From NCBI RefSeq assembly GCF_040932035.1, contig NZ_JBFRBB010000004.1:372001-436000 (forward strand): a stretch of 64,000 bases of DNA. The letters are read 5' to 3'. This stretch comes from Hoeflea_A sp040932035. Lineage in GTDB: Bacteria > Pseudomonadota > Alphaproteobacteria > Rhizobiales > Rhizobiaceae. Numbering within the stretch: position 1 is the stretch's first letter; every line of letters starts with the position of its first letter. A program made the position numbers and the translations under genes. The notes beneath the pieces are model-generated. The model was given only the letters and a program-made list of their open reading frames with translations, had not been told where the DNA came from and searched no databases. Below, piece by piece: positions 7,822-15,742 of the stretch.

Positions 7822-9354
7822 ATGGTATCGCGTGTCAGCACGGTTTCATTTCAGGGCATCAGCGCAGTGCCGGTCGATGTCCAGGTCATGATAGCGCCGG
7901 GCAAGGTCGGCATGAACATCGTCGGCCTGCCTGACAAGGCGGTTGCCGAAAGCCGTGAGCGCGTTCAGGCGGCCCTTCACGCCTCGGGTCTTTCATTGCC
8001 GGCAAAGAAGGTCACCGTCAATCTTGCCCCCGCCGACCTGCCAAAGGAAGGCAGCCATTTCGATTTGCCGATCGCGCTTGGCCTGATGGCGGCGCTTGGC
8101 GCAATTCCTGCAGACGCGCTGTCCGGCTATGTTGTTCTCGGTGAATTGTCGCTGGACGGCACGATCACGCCGGTTGCCGGTGCGCTGCCGGCTGCAATTG
8201 GCGCCAACAGCCGGGAAAAGGGATTGATATGCCCCGCCGCCTGCGGCCCGGAGGCGGCCTGGGCGAGCGCTGATCTGGATATTCTGGCCCCGCGCAGCCT
8301 CATTGCCATGGCCAATCATTTCAAGGGAACGCAGGTTCTGTCGCGGCCCGAACCGGCGATGCGAAACGCCACCGGCAATCTGCCTGACCTTGCCGACATC
8401 AAGGGTCAGGAGACGGCCAAACGGGCGCTGGAGGTCGCAGCCGCCGGCGCCCACAATATGCTCATGTCCGGCCCTCCCGGCTCTGGCAAGTCGATGCTGG
8501 CGGCACGGCTTCCGTCCATATTGCCGCCGCTGTCGCCGGCCGAGCTTCTTGAAGTGTCGATGATCCACTCCATTGCGGGACTCTTGACGGGTGGCGAGCT
8601 GTCTGACCGGCGCCCCTATCGGGCACCCCATCACTCCGCCTCGATGGCCGCGATGGTGGGTGGAGGATTTCGTGCAAAACCCGGTGAAGTGTCGCTCGCC
8701 CACAATGGCGTGCTGTTTCTCGACGAATTTCCGGAATTTACGCCGCAGGTGCTTGATTCCCTGCGCCAGCCGCTCGAAAGCGGCGAGTGCATCATTGCCC
8801 GCGCCAACCATCATGTCAGCTATCCGGCGCGCATACAGTTGATTGCCGCGATGAATCCGTGCCGCTGCGGCATGGCCGGTGAGCCCGGACATGTCTGCGC
8901 GCGCGGACAGCGCTGCCAGGCGGATTATCAGGCGCGCATCTCGGGCCCGCTGCTCGACCGCATCGATTTGAGGATTTCGGTGCCCGCAGTCACAGCGGTG
9001 GATCTCATCAAGCCCGGCAACAGCGAGAGCAGCGCCGATGTCGCGCAAAGGGTTGCCATGGCGCGCGAGCGCCAGAAGGAGCGGTTTAGGGAACTCGGCC
9101 AGCCGGGGATCACGTCCAATGCGCTGTGTCCGACATCGCTGATCGAGGAGATTGCCGCACCCGACACGCCGGGAACGGAACTGCTGCAGAATGCTGCCGA
9201 ACAGATGAAATTTTCTGCACGCGCCTATCATCGGGTACTGAAGGTTGCCCGCACGCTTGCCGACCTTGAGGGCGCTTCGAATGTCGGCCGAATGCACATT
9301 GCCGAGGCGATTTCCTACCGGCTCGCCGCCGATGGTCTCGCCGCTGCTGCATAA
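7822..9354 (+). CDS. comM: YifB/ComM family Mg-chelatase-like AAA+ ATPase
   Basis: A 510-residue protein, full length for the YifB/ComM family. The N-terminal domain (about 1-170) is S5/Lon-protease-like (MNIVGLPDKAVAESRERV). The AAA+ core contains Walker A GPPGSGKS and Walker B GVLFLDEF, then the sensor segment IAAMNPCRCG, and the protein ends in the Mg-chelatase C-terminal domain. In Vibrio and Haemophilus, ComM is a hexameric helicase that drives branch migration during natural transformation. Its role in non-competent bacteria is not settled. No competence genes are nearby. It is transcribed divergently from the RNase D gene. Confidence 0.92.
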   Translation: MVSRVSTVSFQGISAVPVDVQVMIAPGKVGMNIVGLPDKAVAESRERVQAALHASGLSLPAKKVTVNLAPADLPKEGSHFDLPIALGLMAALGAIPADALSGYVVLGELSLDGTITPVAGALPAAIGANSREKGLICPAACGPEAAWASADLDILAPRSLIAMANHFKGTQVLSRPEPAMRNATGNLPDLADIKGQETAKRALEVAAAGAHNMLMSGPPGSGKSMLAARLPSILPPLSPAELLEVSMIHSIAGLLTGGELSDRRPYRAPHHSASMAAMVGGGFRAKPGEVSLAHNGVLFLDEFPEFTPQVLDSLRQPLESGECIIARANHHVSYPARIQLIAAMNPCRCGMAGEPGHVCARGQRCQADYQARISGPLLDRIDLRISVPAVTAVDLIKPGNSESSADVAQRVAMARERQKERFRELGQPGITSNALCPTSLIEEIAAPDTPGTELLQNAAEQMKFSARAYHRVLKVARTLADLEGASNVGRMHIAEAISYRLAADGLAAAA

Positions 9355-9407
9355 GAGGGGTTGGAAATATGGCCAAAGGGCCTTTAACCAACTGTATTTC
9401 AATGATA

Positions 9408-9442
9408 AAAATGTCCGGACATTTTTTTGAGATGACCGGACA
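9408..9442. promoter_or_regulatory. 18-bp perfect palindrome with a repeated half-site
   Basis: AAAATGTCC-GGACATTTT at 9408-9425 is a perfect palindrome followed by three more T residues. The half-site CCGGACA recurs at 9436-9442. It lies 54 bases after the comM stop and about 120 bases before the RHH-EF-hand gene. As RNA it could be a weak terminator for comM, but the long symmetric DNA sequence plus the extra half-site also fits an operator, possibly for the RHH protein encoded next. Confidence 0.45.
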
Positions 9443-9544
9443 CGATTTTACCTGCGTCAGCGCGCGGAATATGTTGAGATTGTCATCAAAAGGTACGAAC
9501 CTGTCTTTGGCGCACGGCGGAACCCTTGTGAATGGTGTGTGAGG

Positions 9545-10351
9545 ATGAGCAAGAAAACCGAAACGATCGAACTTCGTATTTCGCCTGAGTTCAAGGAGCG
9601 AGTAGCCGAGTTGAGCGGGCAACGCGGTCAATCGACAAGCAGGCTCATTCGTCAGCTTCTGCAAAGGGAAATCTCCGCCTCAGCCGACAAAGAAAAAAAT
9701 GCAGGACTGTCATTCACATCGCGTCGCGCAACCACATTGGCCATGTCGGGCATCGCCATTGTTGCATTGGCCGTTGCCTGGAACTTTACGACGCCAGGCG
9801 ACGTATCGGCGCGGCCGGATGTCCGTGTAACTTTCGCGGAAATGGATCTGGACGGCGACGGGATCATCACCAGGAATGAGCACGAGGCCTATCTGCAGGG
9901 TGCAGAAGTAGTTGATGACAAGGAGTTTGCCGATTTCAAAATGCCCGCAGCCTGTGAAGCCGAATTGTCGGAGGCTCTCCAGGATCCGTTGCAGGATTTT
10001 TCAGCCTTCGATGTGAACCGGGATGGCGGGCTCGATTACACGGAACTGCTGGATGCGTTCATCAAGATACATACCAAGGAGTTCGAGGTTCTCGACACAA
10101 ACAAGAACGGTTTCCTTGACCGCAATGAACTCAAGGCTGTTGTGGCGGAGGAAGTCTTCGAAGTCAGCGAGGCGTGTGACAAGGCCCTGCAGGCGGAACT
10201 TGGAAATGATGATCTTCAGGACAATGCCAACCCCGATCTGGAAAGCGACGTGAGAATGGTCTTTGCCGTTCTCGACGAGAACCGCGACCGGAAAATCACC
10301 CTGGTAGAGTATCTGAACAACCAGCCGGCACTCGGACTGTGGGCCGAATGA
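9545..10351 (+). CDS. RHH - transmembrane helix - four EF-hand protein
   Basis: A 268-residue protein of unusual architecture. Residues 5-43 read as a ribbon-helix-helix domain: strand TETIELRIS, helix PEFKERVAELSGQRG, helix TSRLIRQLLQREI. A single hydrophobic helix follows (about 62-81, ATTLAMSGIAIVALAVAW). The rest carries four EF-hand calcium loops at 101-112 (DLDGDGIITRNE), 156-167 (DVNRDGGLDYTE), 184-195 (DTNKNGFLDRNE) and 244-255 (DENRDRKITLVE). In the fourth loop Arg replaces the usual Gly. Two cysteines (137 and 211) could form a disulfide outside the cytoplasm. The predicted topology is cytoplasmic N-terminus and periplasmic EF-hands. That suggests a membrane-anchored DNA-binding protein responding to calcium, but this is inference. 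Start choice: ATG 9545 or GTG 9539; no strong ribosome-binding site is visible. Confidence 0.75.
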   Translation: MSKKTETIELRISPEFKERVAELSGQRGQSTSRLIRQLLQREISASADKEKNAGLSFTSRRATTLAMSGIAIVALAVAWNFTTPGDVSARPDVRVTFAEMDLDGDGIITRNEHEAYLQGAEVVDDKEFADFKMPAACEAELSEALQDPLQDFSAFDVNRDGGLDYTELLDAFIKIHTKEFEVLDTNKNGFLDRNELKAVVAEEVFEVSEACDKALQAELGNDDLQDNANPDLESDVRMVFAVLDENRDRKITLVEYLNNQPALGLWAE

Positions 10352-10360
10352 AGCTCTGAT

Positions 10361-10389
10361 TCGGCGCCCTGCCTGTAACAAGGCGCCGA
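10361..10389. terminator. Hairpin just after the EF-hand gene
   Basis: Arms TCGGCGCC (10361-10368) and GGCGCCGA (10382-10389) pair perfectly around a 13-base loop, 10 bases after the stop codon. There is no T-run, so it is an mRNA 3'-end stabiliser or a weak terminator. Confidence 0.4.
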
Positions 10390-10529
10390 TCAAATTTCGG
10401 AATGATTGAAAACAGAAGTTGCGATGCGTGCTTGCGCGATCGCGCCGGGTGGGCTTTTGCGCCCGCACTTGGGCAATTCTGCCGGATCACCACCCCGTTG
10501 GGATCATTTACCCCTGGCGGTCCGGCAGT

Positions 10530-10556
10530 GCTGGAGGCGTCTGCCACGCCTCCAGC
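10530..10556. repeat. Inverted repeat CTGGAGGCG type, copy 1
   Basis: GCTGGAGGCGT (10530-10540) and ACGCCTCCAGC (10546-10556) form a perfect 11-bp stem with a 5-base loop. It shares the core CTGGAGGCG/CGCCTCCAG with the second hairpin 111 bases downstream, so the two look like a duplicated element. Confidence 0.6.
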
Positions 10557-10640
10557 CACCGATCGATGATCTCCACTGGCGTGTGATTTCATCTGGTCAG
10601 ACCCGTCGGCTAATGGCCGGGGGCGCTCGGGTCTGGCAAT

Positions 10641-10676
10641 CTGGAGGCGGCAATGCCGCCTCCAGTTCCTTTTTTA
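10641..10676 (+). terminator. Rho-independent terminator-like hairpin, copy 2 of the repeat
   Basis: CTGGAGGCGGC (10641-10651) pairs with GCCGCCTCCAG (10655-10665), and TTCCTTTTTT follows. The stem plus T-run is oriented for + strand transcription, so it can end a transcript from the EF-hand gene or a short RNA in this gap. It lies immediately 3' of the convergent YjhX gene. Confidence 0.6.
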
Positions 10677-10677
10677 C

Positions 10678-10935
10678 TCAGCGGTTGTTTGCCTGGGAAC
10701 GCACACGGGTAAGCCCCAGCTGCGTAATGCGATAAGGGCCGCCGCCTTTCGACGCGATGTAGCGCCTTCGTTTCAGCTTTTTGAAGAGTGCCGGCGTACA
10801 GCCCCTCCAGTACCAGCCATCGCGCGTGACGCAGGAGTTGTCGATAATGCGGCCGCGCTCGTCTTTCTCGACGAGGATATGACCGCCTTGAGCAAGCAGG
10901 TGCAGCACCCGTTGCTCATGCCTGGATATGTCCAT
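10678..10935 (-). CDS. YjhX family (UPF0386) protein
   Basis: An 85-residue protein matching the YjhX/UPF0386 family along its whole length: MDISRHEQRVLHLLAQGGHI, a central CVTRDGWYWRGCT, then LKKLKRRRYI-like basic residues and PYRITQLGLTRVRSQ. In E. coli, yjhX has been described as a toxin paired with the acetyltransferase gene yjhQ. No yjhQ homologue is adjacent here, so toxin activity should not be assumed. The fold looks like a small winged helix. The gene stands alone, facing the EF-hand gene. Confidence 0.85.
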   Translation of the reverse strand: MDISRHEQRVLHLLAQGGHILVEKDERGRIIDNSCVTRDGWYWRGCTPALFKKLKRRRYIASKGGGPYRITQLGLTRVRSQANNR

Positions 10936-11012
10936 TGATTAGTCCGAAGTTTTGCTGCGCATAACACAAAGCATGCCGCGGCGCTCTTGCCTGCGGCAGC
11001 ATTATGATTATC

Positions 11013-11037
11013 GCCCGGTCTTCCTTGACCGGGCTTT
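11013..11037. terminator. Hairpin between cysK and the YjhX gene
   Basis: GCCCGGTC (11013-11020) and GACCGGGC (11027-11034) form a perfect 8-bp stem with loop TTCCTT and a short TTT. It lies in the 239-base gap downstream of cysK and upstream of the yjhX-like gene, where no other feature is seen. Confidence 0.45.
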
Positions 11038-11174
11038 ACCGGGACTCTTTTCGTCCGCGCATCAAAACTCCATTTATTGACGCTGCTTAGATAAAATCAA
11101 TGGAAGGGGATTGCAAGACCACCGGCGTCAACAACGCCGGCAGCCGATCTTTAAATACATAGCCGGCATTGTTG

Positions 11175-12146
11175 TTATTGGCCAACACCTTCGAACAGCG
11201 CCGTCGAAAGGTAACGTTCGGCAAAGGACGGGATGATGACCACAATCGTCTTGCCCTCGCTCTCGGGCCGCTGGCCGACCTTGATCGCGGCGCTGAGCGC
11301 CGCGCCAGACGAAATACCGACGGGAACGCCTTCAAGACGTGCAACCAGGCGGGCAAGCTCAAATGCCTCATCATTGGTGGCCGTTATCACCTCGTCATAG
11401 ATATCCGTGTCGAGAATGGCCGGGGCAAATCCGGCGCCGATGCCCTGGATCTTGTGCGGCCCGGGTTCGCCACCGGAAAGAATCGGAGAATCTTCCGGCT
11501 CGACCGCAATGATTTTCATGTCCGGTTTGCGTGATTTGAGCACCTGGCCCGCGCCGGTGATGGTGCCACCCGTGCCGATACCGGAAACCAGAATATCGAT
11601 GCCGCCATCGGTGTCGTTCCAGATCTCCTCGGCGGTCGTCTCGCGGTGTATCTGCGGATTGGCAGGGTTCTCGAACTGCTGCGGGATCACCGCATCCGGA
11701 ATTTCAGCGGCCAGCTCCTCGGCCCTTGCAATGGCGCCTTTCATGCCCTTGGGCCCCTCGGTGAGCACCAGTTCAGCGCCGAACAGGGCCAGCATGTTGC
11801 GCCGCTCGACCGACATCGTCTCCGGCATTGTCAGGATAAGGCGGTATCCCTTTGCCGCCGCGGCAAAGGCAAGCGCTATCCCTGTGTTGCCCGATGTCGG
11901 CTCGATCAGAACGGATTTGCCGGGTATAATGGTGCCGGCCTTTTCCATTGCCTCGATCATGGAAACGCCAATCCGGTCCTTGACGCTGGCGATCGGATTG
12001 AAGAATTCCAGCTTGGCCAGCAGGTTTGCCTTGACGCCTTTTTCAGCGGCGAGCTTGTCCAGCCGCACGATTGGCGTATCGCCAATGGTCTGCGTTATGG
12101 AATCATATATGCGCCCGCGTCCCGGCTTTCTTTCTGATAGAGACAT
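11175..12146 (-). CDS. cysK: Cysteine synthase A (O-acetylserine sulfhydrylase)
   Basis: A 323-residue PLP enzyme that makes L-cysteine from O-acetylserine and sulfide, the last step of sulfate assimilation. The PLP lysine is Lys56 in NPIASVKDRIG. The substrate loop TSGNTG (84-89) and the phosphate-binding GTGGT (in SGIGTGGTITGAGQ) are intact. The C-terminal region contains GISSGAA. The length fits CysK rather than a cystathionine beta-synthase. Start ATG 12146 is chosen because AAGGAG lies 9 bases upstream; an in-frame start at 12167 lacks this. No other cys gene is near. Confidence 0.95.
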   Translation of the reverse strand: MSLSERKPGRGRIYDSITQTIGDTPIVRLDKLAAEKGVKANLLAKLEFFNPIASVKDRIGVSMIEAMEKAGTIIPGKSVLIEPTSGNTGIALAFAAAAKGYRLILTMPETMSVERRNMLALFGAELVLTEGPKGMKGAIARAEELAAEIPDAVIPQQFENPANPQIHRETTAEEIWNDTDGGIDILVSGIGTGGTITGAGQVLKSRKPDMKIIAVEPEDSPILSGGEPGPHKIQGIGAGFAPAILDTDIYDEVITATNDEAFELARLVARLEGVPVGISSGAALSAAIKVGQRPESEGKTIVVIIPSFAERYLSTALFEGVGQ

Positions 12147-12387
12147 GAAGATACTCCTTGGTAGCAAGACCCTGTAGCCACAACGGTTCCGTGGCTCCTC
12201 GAATGATCAGCCGGGCCGGTGGCGGCCCGCGTTGTGCCAAAGGTAGGGGCGATGCCGCCACAATACCAGTGGCTCTGCCACAAATTATCGTCAAATGTTA
12301 GAAAACGATTTCCGAAGTTGAAGGAAAATGGATAAAAAGTCTAAACACAAGCCATGTGGATAGGTTCTGTGGAAATTTTTTGCGGCC

Positions 12388-12885
12388 TCAATGCCCCGTC
12401 GAGCCGAACCCGCCGCTGCCGCGCGCGGTTTCCTGCGCCAAGGTCCGTTCCTCCACTTTCGCCTGAACCACCGGGGCGATGATCATCTGGGCGATGCGCA
12501 TGCCGCGCTCGACCGTAAAGCTCTCCGCACCGTGATTGATCAGCAATACCTGCACCTCGCCGCGATAGTCGCTGTCGATCGTTCCCGGCGTATTAAGGCA
12601 GGTGATGCCGTTTTTGAAGGCAAGGCCGGAGCGCGGCCGGATCTGCGCCTCGAACCCGTGCGGGATTTCAAAAATGAAGCCCGTCGGCACCAGCGTCCTT
12701 TCGCCAGGTGCAAGTACCACCGGTATACGCTCGTCATTCGCGGCGCGAAGGTCCATGCCGGCGGCGCCTTCGGTCTCGTAGGCGGGCAGGGCAAGGCCGT
12801 CGCCGTGCGGCAGGCGCACCAGCCCGACGACGGGCGCCGCATCGGTGTGTTTCATGCTCGAATTGTATTCTTTGCTGTCAGTCAT
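12388..12885 (-). CDS. dut: dUTP diphosphatase
   Basis: A 165-residue trimeric dUTPase that hydrolyses dUTP to dUMP and diphosphate, keeping uracil out of DNA and feeding dTMP synthesis. All five family motifs are readable: AAGMDLRA, PRSGLA, GTIDSDYRGEV, RIAQMIIAPV and the glycine-rich C-terminal RGSGGFGSTGH. The first ATG (12885) has a weak AAGAG upstream, and the ATG ten codons later (12855) is an alternative giving the more usual family length. In related genomes dut sits near coaBC; here it is about 6 kb away and divergent from prfC. Confidence 0.95.
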   Translation of the reverse strand: MTDSKEYNSSMKHTDAAPVVGLVRLPHGDGLALPAYETEGAAGMDLRAANDERIPVVLAPGERTLVPTGFIFEIPHGFEAQIRPRSGLAFKNGITCLNTPGTIDSDYRGEVQVLLINHGAESFTVERGMRIAQMIIAPVVQAKVEERTLAQETARGSGGFGSTGH

Positions 12886-12976
12886 GCCGCACTCTTGCCG
12901 CCTCGATTTCGTTCGTCAATTGCAACGGCGCGCAACAGGCGTTAGAAGGGCCGCAATTCAACAGGATTTTCTCTGC

Positions 12977-14566
12977 ATGACAGACCATCTTGCCAAGGCC
13001 GTTGCACGCCGGCGCACGTTTGCCATCATTTCCCACCCGGATGCGGGTAAGACCACGCTCACCGAAAAGCTGCTGCTGTTCGGCGGCGCCATCCAGCTTG
13101 CCGGAGAGGTCAAGGCGAAGAAGGACCGCATGCATTCGCGTTCCGACTGGATGAAGATCGAGCGCGACCGCGGTATTTCCGTCGTCACCTCCGTCATGAC
13201 CTTCGAATATGGCGACCATGTCTTTAACCTGCTCGACACGCCCGGCCATGAGGATTTTGCCGACGACACCTACCGCACGCTGACGGCCGTCGATGCGGCG
13301 ATCATGGTGATCGACGCGGCCAAGGGCATCGAGCCGCGCACACTGAAGCTGTTCGAGGTCTGCCGCCTGCGTGATATTCCCATCATCACCTTCGTCAACA
13401 AGATGGACCGCGAGAGCCGTGACCCGTTTGAAATCCTCGACGAGATCGAGGACAAGCTGGCGCTGGACACCGCGCCAATGACCTGGCCGATCGGCCGCGG
13501 CCGCACTTTCACCGGCACCTATCATCTTGCCGACAATGCCGTGCGTCAAATGGACAGTGAAGAAACGCCGACGCCGGTCAACGGCCCGGAAGCCGACAGT
13601 GCCGCCGGGCTCTTGCCGGAAAACGAGCGCGACACATTCATCGAAGAAACGTCTCTGGCGATCGAAGCCTGCCGGCCATTCGACCTGGAGGCCTTCCGCG
13701 AGGGTCACCTGACGCCGGTCTATTTCGGTTCGGCGCTTCGCAACTATGGCGTACGCGACCTGATCAACGCACTTGGAAAATATGCGCCGCAGCCGCGTGC
13801 CCAGAAGGCCGATACGCGGCTCGTCAGTGCGACGGATGCCAAGATGACGGCCTTCGTCTTCAAGATCCAGGCCAACATGGACCCCAATCACCGGGACCGC
13901 ATAGCCTTTGTGCGTGTGTGTTCCGGCCGCCTGCAGCGCGGCATGAAGGCGCGGCTGTCGCGCACCGGCAAGACACTTGGCCTGTCGGCGCCGCAATTCT
14001 TTTTTGCCCATCAGCGCCAGCTCGCCGACGATGCCTATGCCGGCGACGTGGTCGGTATTCCCAACCACGGGACGCTGCGCATCGGCGACACGCTGACGGA
14101 AGGCGAGGACATCGTCTTCCAGGGCGTTCCGAACTTCGCGCCTGAAATCCTGCGCCGCGTCCGGCTTGAAGACGCCATGAAAGCCAAGAAGCTGAAAGAA
14201 GCGCTGCAGCAGATGGCCGAAGAAGGCGTCGTGCAGCTGTTTTCCCCTGAAGACGGCTCTCCCGCCATCGTCGGTGTCATCGGCGCCCTGCAGCTCGATG
14301 TATTGAAGGAGCGGTTGAAGGCCGAATACGGGCTGCCGGTGAGCTTCGAGACGGCGCGCTTCAACATATGCCGCTGGATTTCAGCCAACAGCGACGCCGA
14401 TGTTGATAAATTCATCAACGCCAAGCGGGGCGACATTGCTCGCGATCTCGACGGCGACGCTGTCTTCATGGCCTCGGACGGATTTTCGCTTAATTATGAA
14501 TCCGAGCGCTGGCCGGCGATCCGCTTTGCGCACGTCAAGGAGTATCACGCCCAGAAGGCGGCATAA
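12977..14566 (+). CDS. prfC: Peptide chain release factor 3
   Basis: A 529-residue translational GTPase that removes RF1/RF2 from the ribosome after termination. The GTPase motifs are SHPDAGKTTL (G1, about 19-28), RGISVVTSVMTF (G2 region), DTPGHEDF (G3) and NKMDRE (G4). Domains II and III follow, ending with RPAIRF-like text (WPAIRFAHVKEYHAQ). The length matches E. coli RF3 (529). The ATG at 12977 is used because homology begins at MTDHLAKAV; the open frame upstream to 12845 overlaps dut and is not needed. Confidence 0.96.
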   Translation: MTDHLAKAVARRRTFAIISHPDAGKTTLTEKLLLFGGAIQLAGEVKAKKDRMHSRSDWMKIERDRGISVVTSVMTFEYGDHVFNLLDTPGHEDFADDTYRTLTAVDAAIMVIDAAKGIEPRTLKLFEVCRLRDIPIITFVNKMDRESRDPFEILDEIEDKLALDTAPMTWPIGRGRTFTGTYHLADNAVRQMDSEETPTPVNGPEADSAAGLLPENERDTFIEETSLAIEACRPFDLEAFREGHLTPVYFGSALRNYGVRDLINALGKYAPQPRAQKADTRLVSATDAKMTAFVFKIQANMDPNHRDRIAFVRVCSGRLQRGMKARLSRTGKTLGLSAPQFFFAHQRQLADDAYAGDVVGIPNHGTLRIGDTLTEGEDIVFQGVPNFAPEILRRVRLEDAMKAKKLKEALQQMAEEGVVQLFSPEDGSPAIVGVIGALQLDVLKERLKAEYGLPVSFETARFNICRWISANSDADVDKFINAKRGDIARDLDGDAVFMASDGFSLNYESERWPAIRFAHVKEYHAQKAA

Positions 14567-14647
14567 TACGCGTTCGATTTTTCTTCAAAACCGGTTTCCA
14601 CATGGCTGGTCCCGCGATAGCTTGCCCGGCAACCGGGAGGAAGAATC

Positions 14648-15742
14648 ATGACAGTGCAGCAGTTTCAGGTCCGCAAGGACGATCTCTCCTCGCACAGGCT
14701 TGTCCGCCAGGAGGTGCCGGAGCTTGAAGACGGCGAGGTGTTGGTCAAGGTCGACCGCTTCGGGCTGACCGCCAACAACATCACCTATGGCGTCGTCGGT
14801 GAGCGGATCGGCTACTGGAACTTCTTTCCGCCGGCGGACAACGACGACGGCGGCTGGGGCATCATTCCCGTCTGGGGCTTTGCCGATGTGGTTGCCTCGC
14901 AGGCACCGGATGTGCCGGTCGGTGAACGGCTCTACGGCTATTTCCCGATGGCGACGCATCTTGTCATGCGGCCTGACAGGGTGAGCGAAACGCGCCTGTC
15001 CGACGCCGCAGCTCACCGTGCCGCCCTGCCGCCGGTTTACAATTCCTACATGCGCCTTGCCGGCCAACCCGGCTACGAGCGCGCCTTCGACAATGCCCGC
15101 ATGGTTTTGCACCCGCTCTACGCCACCTCGTTCTGCCTGCAGGATTTCTTTTCCGACAATGGCTGGTTCGGCGCCGAACAGGTGATCGTCATCAGTGCAT
15201 CGAGCAAGACGGCCATCGGCCTTGCCTATGCGCTCGCCGACAATGCCAATGCGCCGAAAAGCATCGGCATGACCTCGAACCGGAACCTGGAGCTGGTCAA
15301 ATCCCTCGACCTCTATGATGACGTCCTGACCTATGACGCGATCGCATCGGTCGATGCGGGCAGGCCGACTGCGATCATAGACATGTCGGGCTCGGGCACG
15401 GTACTTTCCGATCTTCATTCCCATCTCGGCGACAATATGCGCTACTGCTCCAATGTCGGCGTTACCCACTGGTCGGAAAACCAGATGGGTCCGGGCTTTA
15501 TTCGCGAGCGTAGCGCCATGTTCTTTGCGCCCGGTCACATCCAGAAGCGCGCCGGCGAGTGGGGCAAGGGCGAATTTGAAAAACGCGCCTTTGCCTTCTG
15601 GCGCTCCGTCGCCGAAAAGAGCGGATCGTGGCTGACCTATGAGACGACAGCCGGCCTGCAGGATGTGGAGAGCGTCTTCGACGATTTGCGCGATGGCAAA
15701 ATCTCGCCCCACACCGGCCTTGTGATCGATCTCAGCTCTTGA
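14648..15742 (+). CDS. DUF2855 family protein
   Basis: A 364-residue protein of the DUF2855 family, recognised from LEDGEVLVKVDRFGLTANN, the YWNFFPP segment and VIVISASSKTAIGLAYAL. The fold looks like a medium-chain dehydrogenase/reductase with a degenerate nucleotide-binding region (SASSKT replaces the classical GxGxxG). Function is unknown. ATG 14648 follows GGGAGGAAGAATC, a strong ribosome-binding site. The 3' end overlaps the convergent pirin gene by 11 bases. Confidence 0.8.
   Translation: MTVQQFQVRKDDLSSHRLVRQEVPELEDGEVLVKVDRFGLTANNITYGVVGERIGYWNFFPPADNDDGGWGIIPVWGFADVVASQAPDVPVGERLYGYFPMATHLVMRPDRVSETRLSDAAAHRAALPPVYNSYMRLAGQPGYERAFDNARMVLHPLYATSFCLQDFFSDNGWFGAEQVIVISASSKTAIGLAYALADNANAPKSIGMTSNRNLELVKSLDLYDDVLTYDAIASVDAGRPTAIIDMSGSGTVLSDLHSHLGDNMRYCSNVGVTHWSENQMGPGFIRERSAMFFAPGHIQKRAGEWGKGEFEKRAFAFWRSVAEKSGSWLTYETTAGLQDVESVFDDLRDGKISPHTGLVIDLSS

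Larger units (their letters stand above)
10352..10677. other. Intergenic region with three hairpins, no gene seen
   Basis: This 326-base stretch lies between the EF-hand gene and the convergent YjhX gene. It contains three perfect inverted repeats, listed separately. I find no credible ORF. A small RNA ending at the third hairpin, which is followed by a T-run, is possible. Confidence 0.5.

Noticed and set aside
7599..7841. 81-residue N-terminal extension of the RNase D protein
   Set aside because: RNase D homology and a ribosome-binding site place the start at 7598. The extension overlaps the divergent comM start.
10530..10665. CRISPR-like repeat pair
   Set aside because: Only two copies, each an inverted repeat, with no regular spacer and no cas genes.
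12345..12375. DnaA box near the end of dut (TGTGGATAG)
   Set aside because: A single near-consensus site without a partner or promoter context, expected by chance.
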